Assembly: GCA_947570625.1 (NCBI GenBank)
Contig: CANOUP010000008.1
Coordinates: forward strand, 1 to 64,000
DNA from: an uncultured Clostridia bacterium
GTDB taxonomy: Bacteria > Bacillota > Clostridia > Christensenellales > Borkfalkiaceae
Length of the DNA: 64,000 nt
Reading direction: 5' to 3'
Within the stretch, counting starts at the first letter, position 1, and each line of letters begins with the position of its first letter. The notes under the pieces are model-generated. The model was given only the letters and a program-made list of their open reading frames with translations, did not search any database and was not told the origin of the DNA. Below, one piece after another: positions 34,635 through 44,900 of this stretch. A program made the position numbers and the translations under genes.

Positions 34635-37112
34635 TTAAGCCGTAGTCAGCTGTTGTATTTTTGCATTTACTTCGTCCGCGTCCGTGGTCACGCTGTAACC
34701 CGAGAACTTGGTATAGCAGTTGAAAGTTACAAGCGAAATCGCGCACGCCGTATCTTCTCTGTCGAGGAAACCGCGGAGCGTATCGAATTTAGCGACAAGT
34801 TTGTCGTTTGCAAACAGATAGAGCTGTTTACCCACGCGCGCAACCGCAAGTTTCGCGCTGTCGCTTCCCGAATATTTCAGACCTTCGACCGAATAGGTCA
34901 GGTACTTGCTCCAATCGTAATCCGAACCGTCCGACTTACTCTCTACGAAGCCGACTTTGGGGTTAGAGAACGATGTGGTGTAATCGATGTTGTAGCTGAC
35001 GAAATATTTGTTGCGCGAACGCATTACTATGCCTGCTTTGGGCGCGGGGTCGTTGTTGAACGCCTTGTCTATATCGCCCGTGGAGAGCCGTACTTCCACA
35101 TAGAAAACAGTGCTTTCTACGTCCTTGAAATACAGGTTCTGCATATTGCCCGCCCAATCTTTTTCGACATAGGCGTTTTCCGTGCCGTCGTCGTGTTCCA
35201 GATTGAAACCGTAATCGGACATAAAGAAACCGTCTCCCGCCGAACCGAACGTATTGCTCGTATACACGGGCACCGAACTTACGGGCGCAGGGTTGGTATA
35301 GCTGTACTCTTTAAGCGCGGTCACGGGCTCGGGATTGTCAACCTCTTTGCCGAGAACGATTATTTCGTTGAAGGCAAGAATATCGTCGGGTCCGCAGTTT
35401 ACCGTGATTGTGATTTCGTTTACGGGCAATTCGTCAAACTCCGCTATGGCAGTCGCGCCGGGATAAACCATACTCGACAAATCGGTATGCCATTCGAAGT
35501 CGAAGGGAACGTTTTTAATTTCCTTGACGACGTTTCCGTTTACGCCCTTGCAGTTAAGTTTGATGCTGGTAATTTCGGTAAACGTTCTGTCGTAGTCGGA
35601 AGCGTTGTAAACCATTATCGAGCGCGCGTTGACGTATTTGCCGAACGAAAGCTTAATTTCCGTTTTTCCTCCGCTCGTCGTAAATTCCTGAACGGGGTCA
35701 AAGCTGTGGACTTTTATCGTTTCGTCGTTTAAATACTTTACGTCGCTGTCCGCGTCCGCGTTGTTGGCGGTAATATTCGCCTGGGGCGCAAGGTTTTTAT
35801 AACCCGAAATTTCCTCGGGCAAGGGCTGATAGGAATACGTGGGACCGTTTGCGTGCATAAGCTTCTGCCCCTTCGCATTGGTTACCCATGATACCGTATC
35901 CACGGCAAGCGCGCGTCCATTGTCTATATCCGAACGGTTGAGGAACGTGTGGTATGCTATGATAAGCTCGTCGCCGCAGGGTATAAAGCAGTGGTGCCCT
36001 GCGCTGGTTATCACTTCGTCCCACGCGGGGTCGGTTACCAGAACCTGACCGCCGTCGCGGGGCTGGATTTTGGTGAAAGGTCCCATAGGACTGTCGGAAA
36101 CAGCCTGCCTTACCTGATACATGGGGTCGGTAAACCCGTAAACCGAAAACGTGAGATAGTACACTCCGTCCTCGTACCACATAAACGCGCCTTCGTTAAC
36201 CGTCGTGGGGTCGCCTTCGTCAATGTCGTTGTACGTCAAATCGACCGTTGTCTTGAAGTTTTTGGTAAGCTCTTTCAGCGTGGAATAGTCGGGTTCAAGC
36301 CAGTTTTTCATTTCTACGCCGAACAGCGTCTGACCGTGCCATACTTTGTTTCCGTCATAGCCGTAGCCCGAGTAATAGAGATATTTTTTACCGCCGACGG
36401 GGTCGATATACAAATGCCCGTCAATGGTGTTCGAACGCTGCAGCTCTTTGGGAATAGCGCTGTTCCTCGGCGAGAAATCGTAAGCGGGACGAGTTTTAAG
36501 CTGAGGTGTCATTTCTATGAAAGGTCCGTACGGCTCTTCCGCGCACACGACGGTCATAGACTTGGAGTTTTCGCCCTTCTTACTCCACTCGTCCGTGTAA
36601 ATATCGCCTTCGACGTAGTCAGCGTTGTATATCATTAAATACAGTTCCTGCTTTTCGTCGTAAAGCACTTCGGGCGCCCAGTGGTTTCTCGAAGCCCACG
36701 TTTCGGCAAAGTCGGGCTTGTAAGCAACGGACTTATATTCCCAGTTTGTCAAATCCTTACTGCGCCAGCACTGTATGCCGTATCCGCCGACAAGGTCGCT
36801 GGTGCCGTATGCGTAGAAGTAACCCTTTTCTTCGCCCCTGTCGACGTAGATAACCGTAGGGTCGGCTACTTCGAATTTGAGCTCGTTGAGGTAGTAAAGG
36901 CTCTTATTGTAATCTTCGTTCGATACTTCTTTATAATCGGTGTACCAGTTTTCGGCATCGTCCGCAGACTGGTCGGTATTGCCTCCCGGATTGTTTCCGC
37001 CGGGGTTGTTCCCCCCTCCGGGGCCGTCGTCCGAATTGTTATTGCATGCCGCAAGCGGGAATGACGCAAGCATTGAAAGCGCTATCATAAGCGCGATTAT
37101 TTTCTTTTTCAC
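34635..37112 (-). CDS. GH43 glycosidase lipoprotein with galactose-binding-like and jelly-roll modules
   Basis: 825 residues. Lipobox FPLAAC, then a GGGNNPGGNNPGG linker. The five-bladed propeller spans ~55-430: ADPTVIYVD holds the probable general base, NHWAPEVLYD follows, and EGAFMWYEDG holds the probable acid Glu. After it come a discoidin-like/galactose-binding segment (NLAPQANITANNADADSDVKYLNDETI) and a C-terminal concanavalin-like region (FNNDPAPKAGIVMRSRNKYFVSYNIDYTTS). GH43 members act on arabinan, xylan or galactan side chains. As a surface lipoprotein next to MalG it would release oligosaccharides for uptake by that importer. Confidence 0.9.
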   Translation of the reverse strand: MKKKIIALMIALSMLASFPLAACNNNSDDGPGGGNNPGGNNPGGNTDQSADDAENWYTDYKEVSNEDYNKSLYYLNELKFEVADPTVIYVDRGEEKGYFYAYGTSDLVGGYGIQCWRSKDLTNWEYKSVAYKPDFAETWASRNHWAPEVLYDEKQELYLMIYNADYVEGDIYTDEWSKKGENSKSMTVVCAEEPYGPFIEMTPQLKTRPAYDFSPRNSAIPKELQRSNTIDGHLYIDPVGGKKYLYYSGYGYDGNKVWHGQTLFGVEMKNWLEPDYSTLKELTKNFKTTVDLTYNDIDEGDPTTVNEGAFMWYEDGVYYLTFSVYGFTDPMYQVRQAVSDSPMGPFTKIQPRDGGQVLVTDPAWDEVITSAGHHCFIPCGDELIIAYHTFLNRSDIDNGRALAVDTVSWVTNAKGQKLMHANGPTYSYQPLPEEISGYKNLAPQANITANNADADSDVKYLNDETIKVHSFDPVQEFTTSGGKTEIKLSFGKYVNARSIMVYNASDYDRTFTEITSIKLNCKGVNGNVVKEIKNVPFDFEWHTDLSSMVYPGATAIAEFDELPVNEITITVNCGPDDILAFNEIIVLGKEVDNPEPVTALKEYSYTNPAPVSSVPVYTSNTFGSAGDGFFMSDYGFNLEHDDGTENAYVEKDWAGNMQNLYFKDVESTVFYVEVRLSTGDIDKAFNNDPAPKAGIVMRSRNKYFVSYNIDYTTSFSNPKVGFVESKSDGSDYDWSKYLTYSVEGLKYSGSDSAKLAVARVGKQLYLFANDKLVAKFDTLRGFLDREDTACAISLVTFNCYTKFSGYSVTTDADEVNAKIQQLTTA

Positions 37113-37131
37113 GGAATTTCTCCTTAATTTT

Positions 37132-38019
37132 TTAAAGTTTCATACCGCTGGTCGCAATACCTTCTATGAAGTATTTCTGAGCAACGATATATATTACGAG
37201 CGTGGGGATAAGCGCAATAAGCGCGCCCGCCATCATAGCGGGAATATTTCTCGAATACGTTCCCTGGAACGAATTGAGGGCTATCTGCAAGGTATACCAC
37301 TGCGGTGACTGCAAGTACAGATAGGGTCCGAAATAGTCGTTGTAACCGCCGATGAAACCCAGTATTCCCTGCGCGAGAAGCGCGGGCACGGAAAGGGGCA
37401 CCATTATCTTCCAGAAGATTTTAAAGTAACCCATACCGTCGAGTTTGGCCGCTTCTATAAGCGACGTCGGTATGCCGGCATAGAACTGGCGCATAAAGAA
37501 CACGCAGGTTGCCGCGCCGAACATTCCCGGTATCATCAGGGGAAGGGGCGTATCGACCCAGCCCAGTAAGTTGTAAATGAGATACGAGGGAGTAAGCATA
37601 ATCGTGCCCGGTATCATCATCGTCATCAACAGCGCCGAGAACAGCAGGTTTTTGCCCTTGAAACGCAGTTTGGCGAACGCGTACGCGCTCATCGCCGAGC
37701 AGAACAGTCCGAGAATAGTCGGGGGCAGAACTATCATAAGCGTGTTCATAAACCCGCGGATTAAAAGCGGAGCTCCGCCCATACCCGCGTTATAAGTGAA
37801 AACGTCCTTATATCCGTCCAGCACCCACTCTTCGGGGAAGAAATGAAACTGCGGGTTGGAAGCGTCCTTCGCCGTCTTAAACGACGTGACGATTACAATT
37901 GAAAACGGAATTAAAATCCACAGCGCGAACAGCACGAGAACGACGTATACCGCGGTTGTGCCCGCGACGTTTTTAACCGTATTGAGCTGTGCTTTTTTAT
38001 TGCTCTGTTTACGTATCAT
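37132..38019 (-). CDS. Sugar ABC transporter permease, MalG-type
   Basis: 295 residues, six spans. ATPase-contact loop LIEAAKLDGMGYFKIFWKIMVPLS; C-terminus FIEGIATSGMKL typical of MalG-type proteins. It overlaps the MalF-type gene by 11 bases. The GH43 lipoprotein follows after 19 bases. No MalK gene is directly adjacent. Energy may come from the shared ATPase at 25.9 kb or the divergent one at 31.2 kb. Confidence 0.93.
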   Translation of the reverse strand: MIRKQSNKKAQLNTVKNVAGTTAVYVVLVLFALWILIPFSIVIVTSFKTAKDASNPQFHFFPEEWVLDGYKDVFTYNAGMGGAPLLIRGFMNTLMIVLPPTILGLFCSAMSAYAFAKLRFKGKNLLFSALLMTMMIPGTIMLTPSYLIYNLLGWVDTPLPLMIPGMFGAATCVFFMRQFYAGIPTSLIEAAKLDGMGYFKIFWKIMVPLSVPALLAQGILGFIGGYNDYFGPYLYLQSPQWYTLQIALNSFQGTYSRNIPAMMAGALIALIPTLVIYIVAQKYFIEGIATSGMKL

Positions 38020-38926
38020 AGCTCACCCACAATTTGGACAGGGCAAAGTTTAATACAGTGAACGCGACTATAATAAGCGCGAGCACCCAAGCCGTTGCCG
38101 AAGCCTGCCCCATTTCTCTGTATTCGAACGCGCGCCTGTACAGATAGAAAACCACCGTTACGCCTACGTCGTTAGGTCCGCCCGAGGGCGACAGTATCTG
38201 CGGGCGCGCAAATTCCTGCAATGCGCCGATAATTCCCGTTATAAGCAGGTAGAACGTCGTGGGAGATATCGCGGGAACGGTGATGTGCAGAAAGCTTTTG
38301 AATGAGTTCGCCCCGTCCACCTTCGCGGCTTCGTACAGCGAATGGTTGACGTTAGTCAGCGCCGCGCCGTACAAAATTATGCCGTAGCCCGTACCCGACC
38401 ACACGCCCATAACTATGAGCACGGGGATAAACAAATCGGGATTGTTCCACCAGTCTATGGCTTCGCCTCCGCCGAGTTTAATGAGGTGGTTGATAATTCC
38501 GAACCTGTAATTGAATATCCACTGCCACATCAGCGTTATCGCAACGACGCTGCATACGAATGGCACGAAATATATGGTGCGGAATACTTTTTTACCTCTT
38601 ACCTTTTTGTTGGTCAAAAGGAAAGCTATCAAAAGCGCGAGCACGATGTTTATGAACGTCGAAAGACTCATATACAGCGTGTTGACGATGGAAGTTCCGA
38701 ACAGCTTGTCGCCGAAAATATCCGCAAAGTTCGCAAACCCTACAAAAGTTGCGCCGTCGAAGTTGTAGCCCTTGATATCCATAAACGCCATGCCTATGGC
38801 GAGAATCATAGGTATCAGCCCGAACAGACAGAACCCCAAAAGCGGTATAAACGCAAGCAGGAAACCCGTCAAGCCCTCTTTGCTTAGCCTGAACCTTTTT
38901 TTATTTACTACTTTATCGAGATACAT
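38009..38926 (-). CDS. Sugar ABC transporter permease, MalF-type
   Basis: 305 residues, six spans (LTGFLLAFIPLLGFCLFGLIPMILAIGMAFMDI at the N-terminus; KVFRTIYFVPFVCSVVAITLMWQWIFNYRFGIINHL in the core). The EAA-like loop is SLYEAAKVDGANSFKSFLHITVPAISP. It follows the SBP gene by 25 bases. Binding protein, permease and permease order is canonical for family 1 sugar importers. Confidence 0.93.
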   Translation of the reverse strand: MYLDKVVNKKRFRLSKEGLTGFLLAFIPLLGFCLFGLIPMILAIGMAFMDIKGYNFDGATFVGFANFADIFGDKLFGTSIVNTLYMSLSTFINIVLALLIAFLLTNKKVRGKKVFRTIYFVPFVCSVVAITLMWQWIFNYRFGIINHLIKLGGGEAIDWWNNPDLFIPVLIVMGVWSGTGYGIILYGAALTNVNHSLYEAAKVDGANSFKSFLHITVPAISPTTFYLLITGIIGALQEFARPQILSPSGGPNDVGVTVVFYLYRRAFEYREMGQASATAWVLALIIVAFTVLNFALSKLWVSYDT

Positions 38927-38951
38927 TTTCTCTCCTTTTCGTCAAAGGGTT

Positions 38952-40838
38952 TTATTTGTTTCTCGTGTACTTTTCAAGCAATGAGAAAGTGTTTGTATAC
39001 TTTTCGTCCGCATAGAACTCCGACAGGGTCTTTCTTCCGTTTCTTACGTCGCCGTTCAAAAGTCCCGCCCAGCCGTCAATCCATTTTTTATCCTGCAGGA
39101 ACCACCAGTCGCCCGCCTGTTCGTACTCCGTCGCCCTTATGAAAATTTTCGAGTTTCTGGGCGCTTTGTCCGTCTGTAAGAATACGGGGCTGTTTGCAAG
39201 CTTCTTTTGAAGGGGAATAGCAAATCCCGCTTCCGCTTGAAGGGTCTGACCCTTTTCGCCTGCGACGTATTCGATAAACTTCCACGCCTCTACCGCGACT
39301 TTGGACTTTTTGCTTATGCAGAGCGCGACCGAACCGCTGTGTCCCGCTTCAACGCCGTGAACGGATATATCGCCGTTTTCATCGTACTCTTTGTACATAG
39401 GCAGGGGAGCTACGTCCCAAGTGAAGCCGTCCTTCTGGTCTGCGGGTTTGATGTCCTTTCTGAACTGGGTAACGTTCCAGCGTCCGTCGACAAGCATTGC
39501 AAGGTTGCCGAATTCGAACTCGTTGATTTTACCCGCGTCGGAACCTATATCCGTGGGCTTGGGCGTTATTCCGAAGCCCTTGTAGTCTTTACCGCCGAAA
39601 CTGTCGACGTTAGAATCCTTGACCGCGCCGAGCTGGATAAAGTGCGTAAACGCTTCTCTCTGGCTGGGAAGTCTGTTCAGCTTGCCCTCGCCGACGAGTC
39701 TTTCGACTTCCGCGGTAACTTTGTACGTACCGTAGTTGTCCTTGCCGTCCGCGGTGGTCTTGCCTGCGTACGCCGACATATCGATTTTGTCTTTATAAGC
39801 TATTATTTCGCCCGCGTGATACTCGACGTTGTTTACCGTAACGCTTTCAACGTCGTCCTTGACGATGTAGTTAGCCGTAGGGTCCATAAGAGTAAAATCG
39901 TAAAAGTATCCGCAGTCGTATTTATCGCTGGGTATCTGCTGTATGCAGTTTCCGCCTACCGTCCAGCCGTAGTTGAACCACCACTCGGTAAAGTAGCCGT
40001 AAGCCTGCTGTTCGCTCATACCCAGTCCGCCGTCGGCTTCGGGCGCGCGCATATAGTCCTGAACCTTTCTCGCGCAAGCGACCGTTTCGTCCCAGCTCAT
40101 GGGAATCTGGTTATTGAAGTACCACTGTCCGCCAATCTCGAAATAACCCTTTTCCTTGACTTCGCCGTTTATTCCAAGCGCGCTTTTGGTGTTGCCCCTG
40201 TCGTCCTCTCCGCCGTCGTTGAAAGCTTTAAGCTTATCTTTGCCGACGCTGAGAATTTTAATGCCCGCGTTTTCGAAATACGTTTCGTTATAGTAAATGA
40301 CGGTGGGTCCTATATCCTTGGGAACGCCGTAATATCTTCCGCTTTCGGTACCCGACAGATAAGTGTTTACGTCATACTTATAGCGCGTGACGACGTTGTC
40401 CCACATATCCTCTACTTTGTAAATCTGACTTTTGTCTACAAAATCTGTAATGTCGTAGAGGTAGCCGAGCTCGGCGTAGTCCTTGTAACCCGAGTCGCCT
40501 ACGTAGAATACGTCGGGCGCCTTATTGCCGGCGAGCGACTGACCGAGTACCTGGTCATAGGAAGTACCCGTCTTTTGTTTGAGGTCTACAAAAATCTGTC
40601 CTTCATAATCTTTGTTGAAGTCATCGGCAAGCTTGCTGAAAACTTCGATTTCCGTTTCGTCGCCGTTAATCCAGAAAGTTACGTTAGCCTGCTTGGAACC
40701 GGGTCTGGGCACATAGTTGCCCGATTCGTCAAGCTCTCCGCCCCCTCCGTTGTCGGTAGGTCCGCAACCTGCAAAAGCAAAGGGTACGGCGCACATGCAA
40801 GCCATGGTAAGCGCTATCGCTTTTAATTTTTTACTCAT
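38952..40838 (-). CDS. Large family 1 sugar-binding lipoprotein
   Basis: 628 residues, ~150-200 longer than usual. Lipobox FAFAGC, then GPTDNGGGGELDESG. Family 1 SBP core: ANVTFWINGDETEIEVFSKLADDFNKDYEGQIFVDLKQ, APDVFYVGDSGYKDYAELGYLYDITDFVD, GVPKDIGPTVIYYNETYFENAG and, near the C-terminus, GHSGSVALCISKKSKVAVEAWKFIEYVAGEKGQTLQAEAGFAIPLQKKLA. Extra residues (~200-400) surround an aromatic-rich pocket region (WWFNYGWTVGGNCIQ), suggesting it binds a longer or branched oligosaccharide. It lies 19 bases after the lacI-type gene and directly before the permeases. Confidence 0.92.
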   Translation of the reverse strand: MSKKLKAIALTMACMCAVPFAFAGCGPTDNGGGGELDESGNYVPRPGSKQANVTFWINGDETEIEVFSKLADDFNKDYEGQIFVDLKQKTGTSYDQVLGQSLAGNKAPDVFYVGDSGYKDYAELGYLYDITDFVDKSQIYKVEDMWDNVVTRYKYDVNTYLSGTESGRYYGVPKDIGPTVIYYNETYFENAGIKILSVGKDKLKAFNDGGEDDRGNTKSALGINGEVKEKGYFEIGGQWYFNNQIPMSWDETVACARKVQDYMRAPEADGGLGMSEQQAYGYFTEWWFNYGWTVGGNCIQQIPSDKYDCGYFYDFTLMDPTANYIVKDDVESVTVNNVEYHAGEIIAYKDKIDMSAYAGKTTADGKDNYGTYKVTAEVERLVGEGKLNRLPSQREAFTHFIQLGAVKDSNVDSFGGKDYKGFGITPKPTDIGSDAGKINEFEFGNLAMLVDGRWNVTQFRKDIKPADQKDGFTWDVAPLPMYKEYDENGDISVHGVEAGHSGSVALCISKKSKVAVEAWKFIEYVAGEKGQTLQAEAGFAIPLQKKLANSPVFLQTDKAPRNSKIFIRATEYEQAGDWWFLQDKKWIDGWAGLLNGDVRNGRKTLSEFYADEKYTNTFSLLEKYTRNK

Positions 40839-40857
40839 AAATGTCTCCTTAAAAATG

Positions 40858-41841
40858 TTATCGTACAGGTTTTACAAACGAAACCTTTAAATTTTCCGCA
40901 ACCGTGACGGGGCTGTGCCCGTCCGCAACGCCGTTGATTTTGTTCAGCAGTATATTCACCGCCGTATCCGTCATCGAACGTTTGTCGTAATCCACCGAAG
41001 CAAGCATACCCGGCATATTGATTTCTTTGCCTATGTTGTCATAGCCTATGACCGCGACGTCTTTTATACCGCGCCCGTCCATTACAGCCATAATTTCGTA
41101 AGCGGCGAAATCGTTGAAGCAGAATACGCAGTCTGGAAGTTCGTTTCTGTCGGCGAGTCCTGCGAAAAAGTTTCCGAATTTCGCACTGTCAAAATCGTCG
41201 AGGTATCTTAAATCGGCTTTTATTCCCGCCTTTTCAAACTCTTCGCGGAACCCTTCGCCGCGCTCGACAGAGCATTCCAGCGAAGAAAGCTCGCCTATAT
41301 ACATAGGGCGTTTGAAACCGCGTTCGATGAAACTGCGCGCCGCAAGCCTTCCGCCCTTTCTGTCGTCGATAAAAACGCAGTCGCACATTCCCGAAGTGTT
41401 GCGTCCCAGCACGACGGCGGGGATACCGCTTGAATCGAGTATTTTAACGGCTTCCTTATCGGGTGCGAGAAAGGATAAAAGTCCGTCGACGTTATAGGTG
41501 AGAATTTGCTTTAACATATCTTTGCCGAACACGTCGATGTCGTTTTTGAAAGTTATAATGCTGTAACCTTCGCCGTGCAGATATTCCCAGATATAATTTA
41601 TCATTATATAGTAGAACGGGTTTAAAAGATTGTCGAACAGTATGCCTATCGTGTGGCTCTTTCCCGCCCTCAGCGACGCCGCGCTTCGGTTATAAACGTA
41701 GCCCGTTTCGTCGGCGATGCGCTTTATTTTTTCTTTTGTTTTCAGCGATATGTCAGGCGCGTCCATTAGCGCGCGAGATACGCAATTTACCGAACAGCCA
41801 GAAAGTTTAGCTATGTCCTTGATTGTTATGCGTTTAATCAT
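40858..41841 (-). CDS. LacI-family transcriptional regulator
   Basis: 327 residues. HTH ITIKDIAKLSGCSVNCVSRALMDAPDISLKTKEKIKRIADETGY, hinge helix NRSAASLRAGKSHTIGI, then a two-lobed periplasmic-binding-like effector domain (GIPAVVLGRNTSGMCDCVFIDDRKGGRLAARSFIERG; CVFCFNDFAAYEIM; VAVIGYDNI; LASVDYDKRSMTDTAVNILLNKI). Very likely the sugar-responsive repressor of region C. A perfect 20-bp LacI-type palindrome lies upstream of the GH43 gene at 48.8 kb. It is embedded in the cluster between the giant lipoprotein and SBP genes. Confidence 0.93.
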   Translation of the reverse strand: MIKRITIKDIAKLSGCSVNCVSRALMDAPDISLKTKEKIKRIADETGYVYNRSAASLRAGKSHTIGILFDNLLNPFYYIMINYIWEYLHGEGYSIITFKNDIDVFGKDMLKQILTYNVDGLLSFLAPDKEAVKILDSSGIPAVVLGRNTSGMCDCVFIDDRKGGRLAARSFIERGFKRPMYIGELSSLECSVERGEGFREEFEKAGIKADLRYLDDFDSAKFGNFFAGLADRNELPDCVFCFNDFAAYEIMAVMDGRGIKDVAVIGYDNIGKEINMPGMLASVDYDKRSMTDTAVNILLNKINGVADGHSPVTVAENLKVSFVKPVR

Positions 41842-41865
41842 TGTTCCGGTTGCCTTATTATTTCA

Positions 41866-41907
41866 TTGACAGCCGAGGCGGGATTTCCGCCCGCCCCGGC
41901 ACGTCAA
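41866..41907 (-). other. Large intergenic stem-loop without T-tract
   Basis: TTGAC/GTCAA outer and GCCGAGGCGGG/CCCGCCCCGGC inner arms (one mismatch, G-U in RNA) around a 7-base loop, in the 95-base gap between the 1920-residue lipoprotein gene and lacI. The flank TGAAATAATAAGG lacks a T-run. It may reduce read-through or protect the upstream mRNA. Confidence 0.55.
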
Positions 41908-41936
41908 TCAGGGGGATAAAGTATGCTGTTTTAAAT

Positions 41937-44900
41937 TTACCTGACGTATATCATACCGTTTGCAGTTATCACGTGGGAAGCATTGACGAAATTGTCGCCC
42001 CAAGCTCCGCCGAAGAGCGTTGTGAAACCGTTTTCGAATACGCCTGCGCAGGCGATTTTTATAGGTCTGTCGCTTACACAGCCGATTTCGCCGTAATCGA
42101 TAAGCATTTCATACGTTGTGGTATATCTGTAATCCACGCCTTCGCCGTTTTCAACGGTTTTGTTGCCTTGCATACAGAGCTGCGTGTAGTTATTCCAGGT
42201 AGTGGCGCATATCTGTTTACCCCACAGATTTGCAAGTCTGATTTCGGGTCCCATATAGTTCCACCACTGGGTACCGTCGCCCTGACAATGTTCGTTTACG
42301 GGTTTATTATGCTTTACGGTAAAGCCGATAAGCACGCCCGCAGAAGTATTTACGCCCATTACGGAAATTTCAGCGCCGTTAGCAAATGCCGTGTAAGTTT
42401 TTTCAGTGACTTCTTCCGTCCATACGCTATCGTTAAATTCGCCGTCAAGCGTTATTCCCGCATTTGAAGCGATTTCGCCAAGTTTGTTGGTCAGAGTAAG
42501 TCCGTCAGCCGTAGCGTAACCGATATTACCGCCCCAGAAAAGTTCCTGCCAACCGCCGAATCCATCGCCGTTACAGCCCATCTGCAAACGGTACTGTTCG
42601 GCGACTCCGCTTGCGAACAGCTCTACGACCGTTACAAGCTTTCCGTCCTCTTCAACCGTCTTTGCGGCGGTCTGGTCGAACAGTGCAGGCGCGCAGAGTT
42701 TTCCGTTTATGAATACAATTGCGTTGCCTATGCAGTTGATGTGAATTTCAACGTTGTCGTGCGTTGACCAGTCGCCGCTGGGATTCGCGGAAGACCAGTT
42801 GCCGTGAACAATCTTCATACCTATATAAAGACCGTCGGTACCCGCAAACGCTTTAACTTCGAACTGCGCTTTATCCGCGCTTCCGAGATTATTCAATCCC
42901 GCTTTTGCGTCCCATACATCGCTTTCCAATTCGCCGTCTATGACAGCGTCTTTCGCGGTTGCCTTTACCTTCTTTATTCCGTCTGTTCCGATAAACAGGT
43001 TAGCGGGTTTTGCACTGTTATAATTGAAGCCGTTGAACCAGCCTGCGTCGGAACCGCATCCGCCGACAGCGTGATACGACCACCAATCGTAATTTCTCGT
43101 AACCGCACCTTGTACGATAAAGTCGCTTTCATAGCCCGCTTTATCTATGCCGTTGCCCGTCTTGAACGCGTAGTTGAGCTGAATATCGCCGTTATCGAAA
43201 TTTGCGATTGATTCCTTTGCGACAAATATTTCGTAAATATTTTCCCACTTGCCGTTGTAAGCGTTTGCCTCGTCGGCGAGCTTTGTATACTTAGTGAAAT
43301 ATTCCGTTACAACCTGTTTGTAGCCTTTGCTGTTAACGCACAGCTGACCGCCGTTGTTGAGGTAGAACTCGAAGTTGGAGTTATCCCACCAGTCGCCGCC
43401 GTTGTCCTTGTATTCGTTAGAGTGGGACATTGCGTAAATGAATACGCCCTGTTCGGTCTTTTTCGCCCATACCTGCATATTGCGGTTGTCGTTAAGCTTT
43501 GCTTCCGTGGAAGCAGCGCCGTAAGCCTCATCGCGGATACCGTCAAGGATTATTCCGTCTATCGTGAAGTACGTAACAGCCGTAATAGTTACATCCTCGT
43601 TTACTTCGAGTTTGTAAACTCCGTCTGCGGGAACGATTTCAACAGGCTCGCCGTCGCCGACTGTATAGTAAATTTTGCCGATGCTTACGTTTTCCTTAGC
43701 GGTGAAAGTAACTTCCGTACCGGGATTTACCGAAAGCTTGCTTACGTTAATCTTGTCGATTGCGCCTTCGCCGAGGGTTATAGTCTTTTTGCCTACGAAC
43801 GTTATCTTTAATGTCACTGCTTCGTCGGGCATTACGAAAGTATAAGTTCCTTCTTCGGCGGTAAGTTCATTGTCCGCCCCGCCGTAAACCGCATAGACTT
43901 TGTCTATAACGCTGTCGCCGTTATTGGTAATAGTGAAAGAAATTTCTTCCGTCTTTTTAGCCGTAGTTTTGTTAAGGTTGACGGTTATGCCGTCAGCGGA
44001 ATAGTCGGGAACGCTTATGCTGTGAGCCGCAGCAAGACCCATTTCTATTTCGTCTGCGTTTGCCGTGTAATTTACCGACTTGATTTCAACGTTTCTGCTG
44101 AACGAAGTTATGCCTGCGGTAAACTTGCTTCCCTCTTTGACTTCGGGGAATTTGTCGGTAGATGCGACGACTGCGCCGTCTGCAAGAAGATAAATCGTCG
44201 CGCCCTTTTTAGCGATACCGATTTTTACAAAATCTTTTGTAATATCTCTTTCGGCAATCTGCGCGCCTGCCTGGTTGTTCCAGTTCCAGTCGCCTACGCC
44301 TAAGCCCCATTCGCCGTTGTTCCAGTTGTTTCTGTGATTTCCGCGGGCGACTAGCGATACGTAATTGAGTTTGATTCCGTTGAGGGTATTATCCGCATTG
44401 GTTTCGCAATAAGCAAATATCGTAACGTCGTCGTTTACAAGCGATACGCCAACCTTTGACCATGCGTCGGCATTATGCAGACCGTTAGACCTGATTTCTG
44501 CTTCGAACAGAATATCCGCCGAGGGTTCGGCTTTGTAGTAGATGTTTTCTTCTACGTTTACTTTCACGCCTGTATCGCCGTAACGATAATCAAGCCGGGC
44601 GAGGTTGCCGTCCTTTCCGTAAACCCATGCGGGGGTGGGAACGCGCGAACCGCTTGCGCCGAGTACATACTCTTCGTTGTCCCAGTCTGCCGTTACGTCG
44701 GGATACAGCGCCTTTTTAATGTTCGCAGTCCAGAGAGGATATCCGTAAATAGGATTGAGGTGCAGACCGTCGTTCATCATAAGGTTTGCCCTTACTTCGC
44801 CCTCTTCGTTCGCGAACGAAGTCCACTGGTCGATATAGTTGAGATAATCAAGCGTTTCAGCAAGCTCTTTCACCTTTGCGTTGAGAAGCTTATAAGCTTC

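Noticed and set aside
39207..40826. Long plus-strand open frame opposite the SBP gene, and other long antisense frames (for example 7775-8977, 34596-35732, 44475-45614)
   Set aside because: They are mirror frames of strongly supported minus-strand genes, with no ribosome sites or recognisable domains.
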